From contig VZRS01002713.1 of NCBI GenBank assembly GCA_013398055.1, forward strand, positions 249,895-313,894: 64,000 bases of DNA, written 5' to 3'. Both the position numbers and the translations under genes were made by a program. The DNA is from Ifrita kowaldi (lineage: Eukaryota; Chordata; Aves; Passeriformes; Cinclosomatidae). Of the stretch, positions 25,691 through 36,152 are shown piece by piece (within the stretch, counting starts at the first letter, position 1; the number at the start of each line of letters is the position of its first letter). The notes under the pieces are model-generated. The model saw only the letters and a program-made list of their open reading frames with translations. It had not been told where the DNA came from and did no database searches.

Positions 25691-27010
25691 ATTTTTTTTG
25701 CCTGTCATTCCTACCTGGAACAAATGGAAATGCTGTAGTCCTGAACCCCAGGTGAAGTGAAGCATCTTCCCCTTTCACAACACTCCTGCTGTCCATGGAG
25801 CTCTGCAAGCCTCTGGAGCAAGGAAAGCAATGACTGGGAAGGTAACAGAGGATGTCCCAGTCTGATGGCTTGACACAGGTGAGTGGGAAGGGAAAGGAAG
25901 TCCACTCCAGACTGACAGCCAGGGCAAGGGAATCCTTTTCCTGCCTTCACCGTGGGCAGCTGTCCATCCCTCTATGCCTGCTTGCCCCTGCCTGCAGAGG
26001 CAGCAAAACCACTGTGTTTCCATAATTAAGGGCCTCGGGAGGCACAGGTGAAGGGCTACAGAATAACCCGGGAGGGTAAGTTTTGTTACTGCCTCCAGAC
26101 ACCAGTTCTGTAACGCTGCTGCAAGAAGCAGCAGCAAGAGTGGGAGTTTCTGGTTTAATATCTGGGGGCAGAGGTTTGCCTCTGCCTTCAGCCCAGAAAA
26201 CACTCACTTCTATAGAGCATTGGTGCAAGTGGGCAAAGCTCCTGCTTCTGTTGCTTGTGAACCTTGTGTGTGAACACAAGGAGCGAGTGGAAACACAGAC
26301 TCCCACCTCATGTAATAAGTAAGTAAGAAGGTAATTTCCCCCAGCCCTGGTGAGTTTAGGGCTGCCTGGCCCTGTGACATCTGCATGTTCTTATGGCTCC
26401 AGAAAGTGTAAATTCCCATCCTGAAAGAAAGTGGTTTCTTACGGAAAGCCTAAATATCCCCACCCTGGATTTTGCATGTGGTTGAAATGGCTGTCCTGAC
26501 AGATGCTGGCAATTAGCCATGGAGAGGAGGCCTGCCACAGGGGCCAAGGGCTGTGGGAGCTACCCTGGAAGTTTGGGGTACAGGGACCATGTCAGTGGCC
26601 AACCCATAATTCTGGATTAGACCAGGAGCAGGGCTGGGGCAGGCTGAGGGAAACTACCCCTCTGACACCCCGAAGTAAAATCTGAAAAAAGAGTGCCCAA
26701 CCAACACCCCAATTCTCCTCCTCTCCTTCTGACCCTTATGTTGCCCTTGGGGCAGGAGTAGTAACAGGACCTCAGGGGGAGCAGGGCATGACTAGATACC
26801 CTGCATGCCCGGGGCTTGAGCATCCCATGCTGGTGAGGGCATTCCCTGTCAGGTGTCTGCAGTGGTATTTTCTGGGGCATGAGAGCTCCATAAACCCCAA
26901 ACGCAGGGCTCTTCCCCAGCCCCCGGTCTTGTCTTCCTTTTTAGAGGGTGAAGGGGGAAAGAGGAGAGGCTGAGCTTCATGACCTTATTGTTTCAGGCTA
27001 TTCTGCCAAA
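25691..27010. other. Unique non-coding DNA
   Basis: No feature recognised. Overlapping minus-strand open frames at 25775-26306 (up to 142 codons) lack any motif and shadow one another in different frames. Confidence 0.5.
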
Positions 27011-27080
27011 ACTGGATGTTCTTGTGTCCTTTGAAAAGGGTGTTCTTTGAAACTGGGTGTCCTCTGAAACTGGGTGTCCT
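27011..27080 (+). repeat. 17-bp tandem repeat, about 3-4 units
   Basis: Units of the form CTYTGAAACTGGGTGTC are seen at 27045-27061 and 27062-27078. A 16-bp variant lies at 27029-27044 and a more diverged one at 27011-27028. This is a small local minisatellite. Confidence 0.75.
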
Positions 27081-28009
27081 CATGTCCAGTTCTGGATATC
27101 ATGGCTTTTTGAAAATAATAAAAGAAAAGAAAAACATCTTTTTTTGGGCAGAGGGAGTATTTTCTGGCTTGTATCCCCCATGCAGTATGGCCAGGTCACA
27201 GGCTATTAAAGGAATTTAGATTAGTCTCTCCCCTGGTCAATGGTGTCAAAGATACAAGGAGGGTTTCATTGTCCCTGTGGGGAGGCAGATCACCCAGTCC
27301 AAGGCAGAATTTCACTTGGAAAAGACAGAAATTATAGTCATTCTATGAAGTTCACCGGGGACTTCATTATTGTTAATTATTTTAAATGAAAATGTTGGAT
27401 ACTCTGGTGATGGGGAAAAGGCATCAGAGAGAAAGGGAAAGAAACACAATAAGCCTGGGAGAGACAGAGATTTCCCAGCAGGGCTATTTGAAGGGATCTG
27501 GAAATCCCCTCTCAGCTTCCCTCAGCTAGGAAAGGAGAGGGACAGGTTGAGGAACCAGTTCCTGACAGCTCTGCTGTACTACTAAACCTTTCTGTCTCCT
27601 TGCTTTCTCTGCACACTAAGTCTTGTCTGAGGCTGAGATCACAGCCCTAGTGTGACAAGCCTGGATCTTCAGTGCTTGTCACTGCATCATTCAAAACTTT
27701 GCTTCCCCCCTCCTCCCCCCGCTCCGACTTAGTTGCAAATTCTGAACAAAGGAGGGCACTTTCGGATGGAAATGCTCCAATACTCATTCCGCCTGCAGAC
27801 GGTATCCCCCATCTCCCCTGCCATTTGCAATTAGTCACACCAAAGCCCTGCAGAGGAATATGCCTGAAGGTGTGCTCTGGAGGAGGGTGCAGGTACAGTG
27901 ACCTTGGAGCACCCTTCTGTCTCTCACTTCAGTGAATGGGAACTTGCCTCTTTTTATGGACCCGTTTGCAGGTGCTAACTGTATTAGCATAGCCCCAGCA
28001 GGAGACTTC
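27081..28009. other. Unique non-coding DNA
   Basis: No gene recognised. A C-rich block lies at about 27706-27722 (two runs of six C), too few runs for a standard G-quadruplex on the other strand. Confidence 0.5.
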
Positions 28010-28303
28010 ATCAGGAACAGCAGTAATAGGATAAGGAGTAATGGGTTCAAACTGAAAAGAGTGGAAATTCAGGTCAGATTTACAAAAAAAACTCTTCACT
28101 GTGAAAGTGGTGAGGCACTGGGACAGGTTGTCCAGGGAAGCTGTGGATGTCCCATCCCTGGCAGTGTACAAAGCCAGGCTGGATGGGGCATTGAGCAGCC
28201 TGGTCTACGGGAAGGTGTCCCTCCCCGTGGCAGAAGGGTTAGAACTAGATGGTCTTTTAGGGCCCTTCCAACACAAACCATTTCATGATTCTATCCTATG
28301 ATT
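28010..28303 (+). repeat. CR1 LINE 3' fragment (5'-truncated)
   Basis: This is a clear match to the 3' end of avian CR1. In order it shows a 'gtaatgggttcaaactgaaa' block near 28038-28057, a 'gtggtgaggcactgggacag' block near 28107-28126, 'gatgtcccatccctgg' near 28146-28161, 'gccaggctggatggggc' near 28172-28188, 'agaactagatggtctttta' near 28241-28259, and a terminal 'ttcatgattctatcctatga' near 28282-28301. Residual coding of the ORF2 C-terminus survives in the plus frame starting near 28101 (VRHWDRLSREAVDVPSLAVYK-like), the usual CR1 ORF2 ending. The copy is truncated to about 0.3 kb, lacks the reverse transcriptase and endonuclease, and is inactive. Confidence 0.92.
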
Positions 28304-31300
28304 TGTCATCTTCGAGAATACTAAATTCAATTAAAGATTGCAGAAAAATTATGGTAATGAGTAAGGTGTTTGGTATGTAAATGGCATGGATTCCACAATA
28401 ATTAATTAAACTTTAGCTAAAGGATAAGTTAAAAGTCTAAAGTTAAAGGCACTTAGCTGTATGCTTCATTCCCACCAGGAGTGTGAGAATCTCTGAAAAC
28501 CACTTTGGAAAATAAGGGAGGAATATTCCTCCCCCGCATGTGTACTTAACTTTGATATGTGTGTGGGCCTCCCAAAGGAAAGAAGGGTGATATTGCAGCA
28601 GGGTTTGGGACTGGGAAATGCAAGCTGAAAAATTCAGGTGATGGTGATTCCCGAGGATCCAAGCTGAAGGGATGCTCATGACAGGCAGTGGTGACATGGC
28701 TTTAACTGTGGGTCCTCCATGAAACAAGGGTTCAGGTCTGCATTACAAACCTTGCCCCTAAAAACAGGGGGGAGAGGAGAGCCAGTTTCACCCTATTAAC
28801 GTTTATTTAATGAAAGATGGTAACCAGAGAGGTGCACTTTCAAAAGTAGTTCAGGGCACCTTCTGGTTCACACGCATTCCTCTGCAAATCAGCTGCCGGA
28901 GCTGTGCTTTTAGGGGATCATAACTGAGTGTGTCACATGGATTTCCAAAAGCCTTATCCCTGGAAAGGGACAACTGTGAGATGCAAGCAGAAAGTCTGGC
29001 TGTAGAGCTGTCAGAAAGATCCCATACAATAAAGCTTTAAGAATGAATCCTGCAGGACGGTACACATTTGCATCCACTATCGAAAATATTAACCCTACAG
29101 AGGGTTACAGGCAGTGACAGGCAAAAGCTGTCAAGAAGCTTCTTGTTGAAATCTCTGATTGAAGTAGAAACTCAGGTTAGTTTCAGATGCCAGCTGAAAA
29201 AGAGAACTGGAAGTAAGAAATAGACACTTGTGCTAGGGCCCTCATGAAACAGGCCCAGCTTTTAGGTTTGGGCTTACTTTAATCACACCCGTAGTTTTTT
29301 TCCTTTCAGATCCTTTCAGTGAGTATGTTCTGACATAGACAGAATTCAATCTGATGTTAAAAACATTAGGATGGTGCCAAACCAATTTGCAGAATATAAG
29401 AAGTTTTGTTATTATTTATAAAAAGAACCTATGAAATATAGGAGGTAGAAAAACAGTATTATTATAACCTTGCAAAAATTATGTACAGGCTCATCTTCCA
29501 CATTTTTGGAGGATTGCTTGTATCTAGAAAGAAGACAGGTGTTTCTGAAGGAAGTTTACTTCTGAAGGGTGATGGAGAATTGTAACTGAACTTGATTGGC
29601 TGCTTGTGTGAGTTCCTAGAACACGGGAATATGAAGCAGCTCCTAAATACTGGAACTCTGACAGTTGTAAAATGATTGCTTTTGAGAGTAACCAGGTAAA
29701 GGCATTGAGAAGCCTGTCTGTGCCACCTTGTTTCTCTACTACCCACCTGTTTTCTTACCTCTCATTATATATTCCTGAAAAAGCAAGGTTGAGAAATTGT
29801 CCTGGAAAGAGTGCATTGTAGTAAGACATAGCTTTTGCCCGTTCTAGCACTTGGAAATTGTGTTTTGATTTATTATGTGTGGTTTGGCAAATCTGTTTTT
29901 GCAAGCTGCAGGCAATTGTCTGTAGAAACCATGCTCCAAACACAACGAGCACAGAGGCCTCTGATGGGCTCCTCAGAGACCACCGTGAATGGAGCCAATA
30001 AAAGAGAATGCCAAAGGAAACATTTGTATTACAGTCCAGGAGGAACCAGACCTTAGTTTTATCAGTCTCCTCAGTCTTCTGTGATGGGAACCTCTAAATA
30101 TGCTCATCATTAAGTCAAGGTAAACACACTCTGTATCCGCACCCCAGCAAGCACAGACTGTACGCTGGCACACCTACAGCTCTGGACTGTCAGCATCTTT
30201 GATACACGGCTCAGCCTCTTCTCCAGGGGAGAGGGAAGCTCATGCCAGTGGCACAGTAGCTCATGCTGCACACCCCAGAGCAGTGCCCAGGAGGGCAGTG
30301 ACTTGGTGACTCTCACACTGACATCCCAGGGGACTGGAAATCACGGCATGATGAACTCTGCTAAAACAGTCCATGGTCTCGGCCTCATCATGCGCAGCAG
30401 GTATTCACGGGCCCTACAACCATCCTCACTCCTGGCACCATTTCTGCTTGCCCATTGAGGCTGGACCGGTGGAGGCAACAGCCCGGGGTTGGAGCTCAGG
30501 AAAGGCATGCAATGCTTTTTGATTTGCTGCCTCTCTGGAAATTATTGGAGAATGCATGTGCAGAGCAGCCAGCGTGCACCAGCAAGCCAGGCGTGAGCAA
30601 ACCCCACATACCCACATTAGAAATGATGTGGCTGGATAGTTTTTCCCAAGCTCCAGCCAGCCCCAGAGAGCAGGACCTGCCATGGCACAGCATATTTATG
30701 GAAGGGTAAAATTCCTCTCTCTGCAGGTCAAGGCCCATGCAACATTCAAATCTCACTGAAGTGTATCCTGATCAAAGACCCTGGGACAGCATTTCAGCTT
30801 GCTGTGGGAGATACACTGAGAAAAGCCACGCAACAAGTCTCATACTGAGACGCCCGCTGATGATGATGCTGACATAGGAATCCATCCTTGATCCTTCCGG
30901 GCTTCAGGGTGATTATTCCTGTGGTTGAGGTTGCTCACATGTATAAGTATGTGTGGGAATGGGGCCTTTGGCTTGTGCCACTTAGCAGAGTTTTTCTCAC
31001 AGACTCGACTAGGATTTTACTGCTAATCTCCTTAATGATCCCAATACACTCCCACATTCTGTTTTACAAAGCTAAGCAGAGCAAAAAAGAAGGGGCAAGG
31101 AAGCCACAAATGCAGGAGGCTCAGCTAGGCACTTCAGGCACTGGACTACAGTCTTGAGTAGCAGCAATGGCTTTTTCTGCTCCTGTATTTGCTATTCACA
31201 TAGTTAAAGATTATGGTTGTACTTTTTAGCTATGAAATTACTGGATTTTCTACAGAGCCATTAGCTGAATTGAGTCTCAGCAGTCCCTGTGAAGTGCTTT

Positions 31301-34241
31301 AAATGTTAGGTCACCCTTAGCATTGCCAGACCCTGGAAGTGTTTGGGTGCTTGATGTTACCAGTGGTTCCAAACACAGAGCTGTGCCCTGCTGTGTGGGC
31401 CAAGCCAAGAAGAGAGATTGTGCTCAAAGTGTGCATCAGCCTCCACTTGAGTGCTTATCCACGTCATTACCACTGCACAACAGCAGGATCCTTGCAAGCA
31501 AAAGGTCTTTGTGACAAGTCCAAAAGAAAAGAAGGCACTTGTAAGCCGACCAATGAGCCTTCTGAAAAACTGAAAAAATGCCACAAAAATGAAACACACA
31601 GGCTCCAAACTCCCTTTTGCAGAAAGTCCCTGCGTTTGTGAATAACTTTACCTGTAGAAGCAGAGTTGCTGCCAAGCAGGGACGTTCTCTGGCCACGGCG
31701 CCCGGTGGGCTCTGTGACGTGTGGGCTGTGTGAGACTGAGGGAGGAAGCTGCTCACACGCCCCCGGCAATCTGTCATCCCCGGGTTCAGGCTGCTGTGAA
31801 CGAGTGCCAGCACCACGCACATTTAATTAACCTTTCTACAAGTTGTAAGATGAGCCATCTCTGTTCGCCACGAGATTTATTTTCAGCACTGCATGATGGC
31901 AATAGAAAATAGATGCGACAATTCGACAGGGAAGGGAGCAAATACGGGCAACACAGCTCCTCTAGGGAAGTTGGTTTAGCACAATGTATGGCTCTGGTTT
32001 TTTTCCAGCCTCCTCTAGCAAGTTCATTCTGTTTCTCATACATCAAGGCTCCTGAAAAGTACTTGTGTCATATTCATTTGTCCTTAGCACACATGTGAAT
32101 TGCACCCAGGGCCCGTGAAGCAGAACTGCAGCATCAGAGATCCACAGATGTTTCGCCTGCACCATATGGTGCGTTCCCCACCATTCCCTGCAGAGCGGCT
32201 TCTTGCGCTGAAAGTCAATGTTTTTCCCACACATGGGAAAACCAAATGCAGTGGCTATAAAAGAGCAAAAGGGAGAACAAAACACCAACAAATCAGAGAA
32301 AACTGGTCTGAAAGACCAGCCAATAAAGAGAGTAAGTAGACTGGGCTACCACTGGGCACACCCGTGTAAAATGGTGGGTGCACACACTTCAGTGTGCCTT
32401 GTGAATTTAAAGCAGGAATTAAGATTACATTAGATGATATGCTAACTTGTATCCCAACCACATACTATTGTCAGTTTGTACTCCAGCATTCAGGCACTTA
32501 ACCACAGAGGACTCTGGAGAAATGGCTTTTTATATCTGTCTGTGTTTTGTCAGAAGTATGGAATATTGTCAGCATAGCTTGCAAACATCATTACTGGAAA
32601 ACGTAGAGTATTTCTACAGCATCCTTCCTTTAAATTCACCCAGTACATCTTTCATTTTAATCCACCCCGTGCAGTAAGGATTAATGCATTTGAAGTTGTA
32701 AAAAAACCCCCAGAAAACAAATGTATTAAAGTAATATAAGACTTTCTCAGTCCTCAGCCTGTGTGACCTGTCTGTCTGTCAATCATACAAACATGTTCAA
32801 AAAGATTTTTCTACGACGGCAATGTCAGTAAGACATCTATGGTAAATCCTGTTTGACCTTTCTGGGGGCAATGTCCCCAGCTCCCAGCTACATCTGTGCA
32901 GGCCTCCCCCAGGAGACATATCCAGCCTTGCTTTGCCCATTGCTTTGGGCCATGCTCTAACAGCTTTTCATAAATGTATTCCTGCTGCTAGAAATAGCCC
33001 TCTAGGGCAGGATGCGAAGAGCATCAGCTCCAGTCAGAGCTACAAGCTGAGCAAAAAAAGCAGCTCACACCATTTCCTCCAGCTCCTGGGTTTTCCTTTG
33101 AGAATGCGCCATCCACAAACTGGTCTAATCACAAATCAGCCCAAACTTGCTGAAGCAGAGAAATTTGGCTAGGAGCAGAAGACACAGGCCCATGTGAAAG
33201 CCTGTGGAGCTTCAGCTGTGCCATATGACACAGAATCATGATGTGGGATTTTTCTGGGGAGGCAGTAAAGTCCTTCAGACCCCAAGGAGCTTTGGACCTG
33301 ATGAGATCACAGGTGCTTCATGCATCTCCTGAAAATAAGGCAAAATAACCATCAAGGAAAAGAAAACACTGCTAATTGAAAGCTGTACCTGCACATAGTA
33401 AAAGATGGGTTCTCCAGACCATGCAAATAAAAAAATCCACTGATGTTCACTGCATATATAGACTCTGATCACCGGATTCTTTTTGTGTGGGCACATTTTT
33501 TTACACAGGACATCAGAGGGACAAGCCATGCAGGTTTGAGATAGTGCCCCATTCCTGCTGGTGTGAACATGTCGAAGGCAGCAAATAACAGTTTGAGGCC
33601 ATCTTTCGGGCATCCCAGGATGAATCGAAATGCCTGAATCATCTCATCTCACATTTTCACTGTTGTCAGCCTCCAGCCTCCACAGCAGAGCCAACAGAGT
33701 GACTCTGGTGCAAAAGCAGAGCGATAGCCAAGCTCCCAGGCCCCCCACGCACACACTATCGGAGGGAACTGGTACCAGGCTCTGCTGTGTAAACAACCAG
33801 GGCAAAGGAGAAGGAGGTGGTGGCGGGGTTAAATATCTGCTCTCTTTTACGAGACCACCTACAAAATGTTGCAAAGACCCTGCAACAAAAATAATCTGCC
33901 ATGATTCCAGTGTTAGGCAAAATATAAACAATTTAAGTGCTCTGTTAAAGAGAACATCTGGGGAGTTGCAAGCTGCACAGATGTTTTCACAAGTTGTTTT
34001 TTAGGGAAAAGTAACCCTGCTAAGTTTTCTGCCTCTTCCATCTTGTCTCTCTTGACTGTGTTTATCAAGCCAAGATATAAACACATTAAAAAACCTTTAG
34101 AGGGCCGTCTCATGCTGTATTATTAATTTGGAATTGACTGAAGGTTGACAGCTGGCTTCGGTTTGACCCCTGGTTCTTTTAAAGTCACTCCACACGAATA
34201 ATTAACCAGTTTGTATGCTGATTGGATTTTACATGCATAAG
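28304..34241. other. Unique non-coding DNA, about 6 kb
   Basis: No gene or repeat family recognised. Open frames reach only 128 codons (31436-31822 minus) and 124 codons (33630-34004 plus); the latter contains a short Gly run from a GGTGGTGGCGGGG stretch. Nothing here resembles a known domain. Confidence 0.5.
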
Positions 34242-34309
34242 TATATACACACACAGAGACACACACACACACACATATATATATATACACTCACACACAC
34301 ATATATATG
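34242..34309 (+). repeat. Compound (CA)n/(TA)n microsatellite
   Basis: Alternating blocks of CA repeats and TA repeats, interrupted by GAGA and CTCA. The purine-pyrimidine alternation is typical of polymorphic dinucleotide loci. The 67-codon open frame across it is an artefact. Confidence 0.93.
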
Positions 34310-34959
34310 CAGCAGTTCGCTAGAAATGACCATCAAACTTAGCACTGGGATCGCACAGGCAGGCCTGGGGCCCTGCCTGGGCAGCCAGGAGAGTGGTCAC
34401 AGTTTTGGGAGTCCTTGAGGAAGGCAGGTACTGGGTAGAAGAATCTCTAGGTGAGGAAGATTTATTGCCTGGGGAAGTACAAGGGGTATACTGCTTAAGG
34501 CAGTTTTTATTTTAGTATTAAGCTCCTGCAGAATGGAAAGAATTTAGGTTTTTTAGATTAAAAAACTACAATTAGAATTTTTAGAAAAGAATTTGTCTTT
34601 TCTTAATTCTGTGAAATGCCCCAAACAACCAACTGTGATTTAAATATAAAAAGTAAATTAGAAAGGCTAATTGGAGGAGCGAATAATGACACAAATGTAC
34701 CTACATCTTGAAATACATGAGAAAATAAATTTGTCCACTGGGTCATTAGGATGCAGAACAATTCAACAAAGCAGTAATTTTACAGCAGAATAAAGATCCC
34801 TTTAAATCTGGGATCCCTTTAAGGTTGGTCTTTTCCAGAGAGGGGACTGGAGAGGCTTATCATACTCAGGTAATAAAAATAATGCACCAGAAGAACTTGA
34901 GGAAGGTTGAACCTGTTAAAAGAGAAGGTGCTGAAACAAATTAATGAACTCAGTACTGT
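34310..34959. other. Unique non-coding DNA
   Basis: AT-rich from about 34.5 to 34.8 kb. GATCCCTTTAA occurs twice within about 30 bp near 34796-34822. No gene recognised. Confidence 0.5.
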
Positions 34960-35170
34960 GTGCCACTGGGCCCAGACGGTAAATACCAACAAGGCCTGAG
35001 TGAAGAGCTGGAGACCTCAGTGACCAAACTCACAAAAACCTGCCCTTCACTAAACCCAGCCTGTGACTCAGAGGACTGGCAAGCAGTGAAGCCAGCCCAT
35101 ATCTCCAGCTGGGGAAAGTCTGGCCCAGTGGGCTCCACCTCAGACCTGCTTATCTGGTTGGGGGCAGTTG
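34960..35170 (+). pseudogene. Decayed CR1-like reverse transcriptase fragment
   Basis: In one plus frame (codons from 34960) the translation contains GPDG, then L.EEL about ten residues on, then SEDWQAVKPAHIS, then GKSGPV and a hydroxyl-rich run. This order parallels the N-terminal part of the CR1 ORF2 reverse transcriptase domain, where a GPDG motif is followed by a KELAD-like helix, a P/EDW-(K/R)-xAnVxPI block, and a GxPxNYRPVSL block. The YRPVSL core is not preserved. The reading is therefore a relic, and alternative explanations (another LINE or chance) remain. It has no catalytic YADD box and no start or stop context of a gene. Confidence 0.38.
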
Positions 35171-35635
35171 GGTCTGTTGCTGGAAGACCAAGATTTTCCA
35201 CTCTGGTCATTGAGCCAGGCAGCAACATGGCAGCCAGGAATGGTGGAAAAGCTGCTCACAGATAGTGTAGGGTCTCAGAGCCATGGTCTCATCGGCCCCA
35301 CCATGCCACCAGCAGCTTGAGGAAAAACAGGGAATTACTCTTGCCAAGCCAGAGGTGTAGTCAAGACCCCAGGGCTGGTGGTTGTATTGGGTGCAGGGTA
35401 ATACCACCTGGAACATGGTCATGTCCATGGGATAATGGGACCCCAAACAAATGTGAAAATGCCTGGCAGTGACACTGGCCAGACTGAGAGATAGGAAAAA
35501 CAAGAGAAGATTAAAAAAAACACAAATGTGAAAAGCATTTGAGATGCTTTATGGTATTTTACTGCTGGTGATGCAAAAGTGCTACTAGAAACACTAGCAA
35601 GAGGTTCTTCTGTTTTGTTTAATGAGGATTTGTAT
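35171..35635. other. Non-coding DNA between two CR1-related pieces
   Basis: Sequence of unclear origin. The first part may continue the decayed element upstream, but I see no alignable motif. A 98-codon minus open frame (35207-35503) has no family resemblance. Confidence 0.4.
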
Positions 35636-35920
35636 TATAGAATCATAGAATGTCCTGAGTTGGAAGGGACCCACAAGGATCACTGAGTCAACCCCTGGCT
35701 CTGCACAGCACTATCCCCAAGAGTCCCCAAGTCCCTGGGAGTATTGCCCAAATACTTCTTGAACTCTGCCAGGCTTGGTGCTGTGACCACTTCCCTGGGG
35801 AGCCTGTTCCAGTGCCCAACCACCCTCTGAGAGAAGAACCTTTCCCTAATACCCAACCTAATCCCCCCCGACACAGTGTCATACCATTCTCTAGGGCCCT
35901 CTCCCCAGTCAAAGAAGAAT
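35636..35920 (-). repeat. CR1 LINE 3' fragment (5'-truncated, minus strand)
   Basis: This is a strong match to an avian CR1 3' end in reverse orientation. The plus strand begins with 'tatagaatcatagaatgtcc' (the terminal ATTCTATG repeat of CR1 reversed) and then 'gagttggaagggacccacaa'. Read on the minus strand, the frame at 35680-35874 preserves the ORF2 C-terminus with RERFFSQRVVGHWNRLPREVV and APSLAEFKKYL, the standard CR1 ending. Good preservation of the tail and frame makes it one of the younger CR1 copies here. It is truncated, so it cannot move. Confidence 0.95.
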
Positions 35921-36102
35921 TTTCTGGTTTTTTCTTTTTATAATACTGTTTCAAAAAACAAGGAGTGATCAGACCACCACTGTTGTGCCTGTCTAGTGAA
36001 ACCTGGGAGGTAGTGTGGAGAAAGAAGGAAGGGGCTGCACGATTATGAATAGTGTAACTTGGAAAAATTCAGCAAATAAACTTGCAATAAACAAGACAGC
36101 AG
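35921..36102. other. Non-coding DNA with clustered AATAAA words
   Basis: AATAAA occurs at 36075-36080 and 36086-36091, and again downstream at 36246-36251. No LTR termini or primer-binding site could be identified. Confidence 0.35.
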
Positions 36103-36152
36103 CTATCTGCTCACTACATTATCTATCTGCTCACTACATTATCTATCTGCTC
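36103..36152 (+). repeat. 20-bp tandem repeat, 2.5 copies
   Basis: The unit CTATCTGCTCACTACATTAT occurs exactly at 36103-36122 and 36123-36142, with a partial third copy at 36143-36152. The exact identity points to a recent slippage or duplication event. Confidence 0.9.

Noticed and set aside
25544..25765. Lys/Asn/Gln-rich frame (minus) and Phe/Leu/Trp-rich frame resembling a membrane peptide (plus)
   Set aside because: Both are translations of the G/T-only simple repeat at 25579-25690.
34242..34309. TATA-box cluster or promoter
   Set aside because: The TATA words are part of a CA/TA microsatellite with no associated transcript start or coding region.
36103..36152. CRISPR-like direct repeats
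   Set aside because: The units are contiguous without spacers, and the genome is vertebrate.
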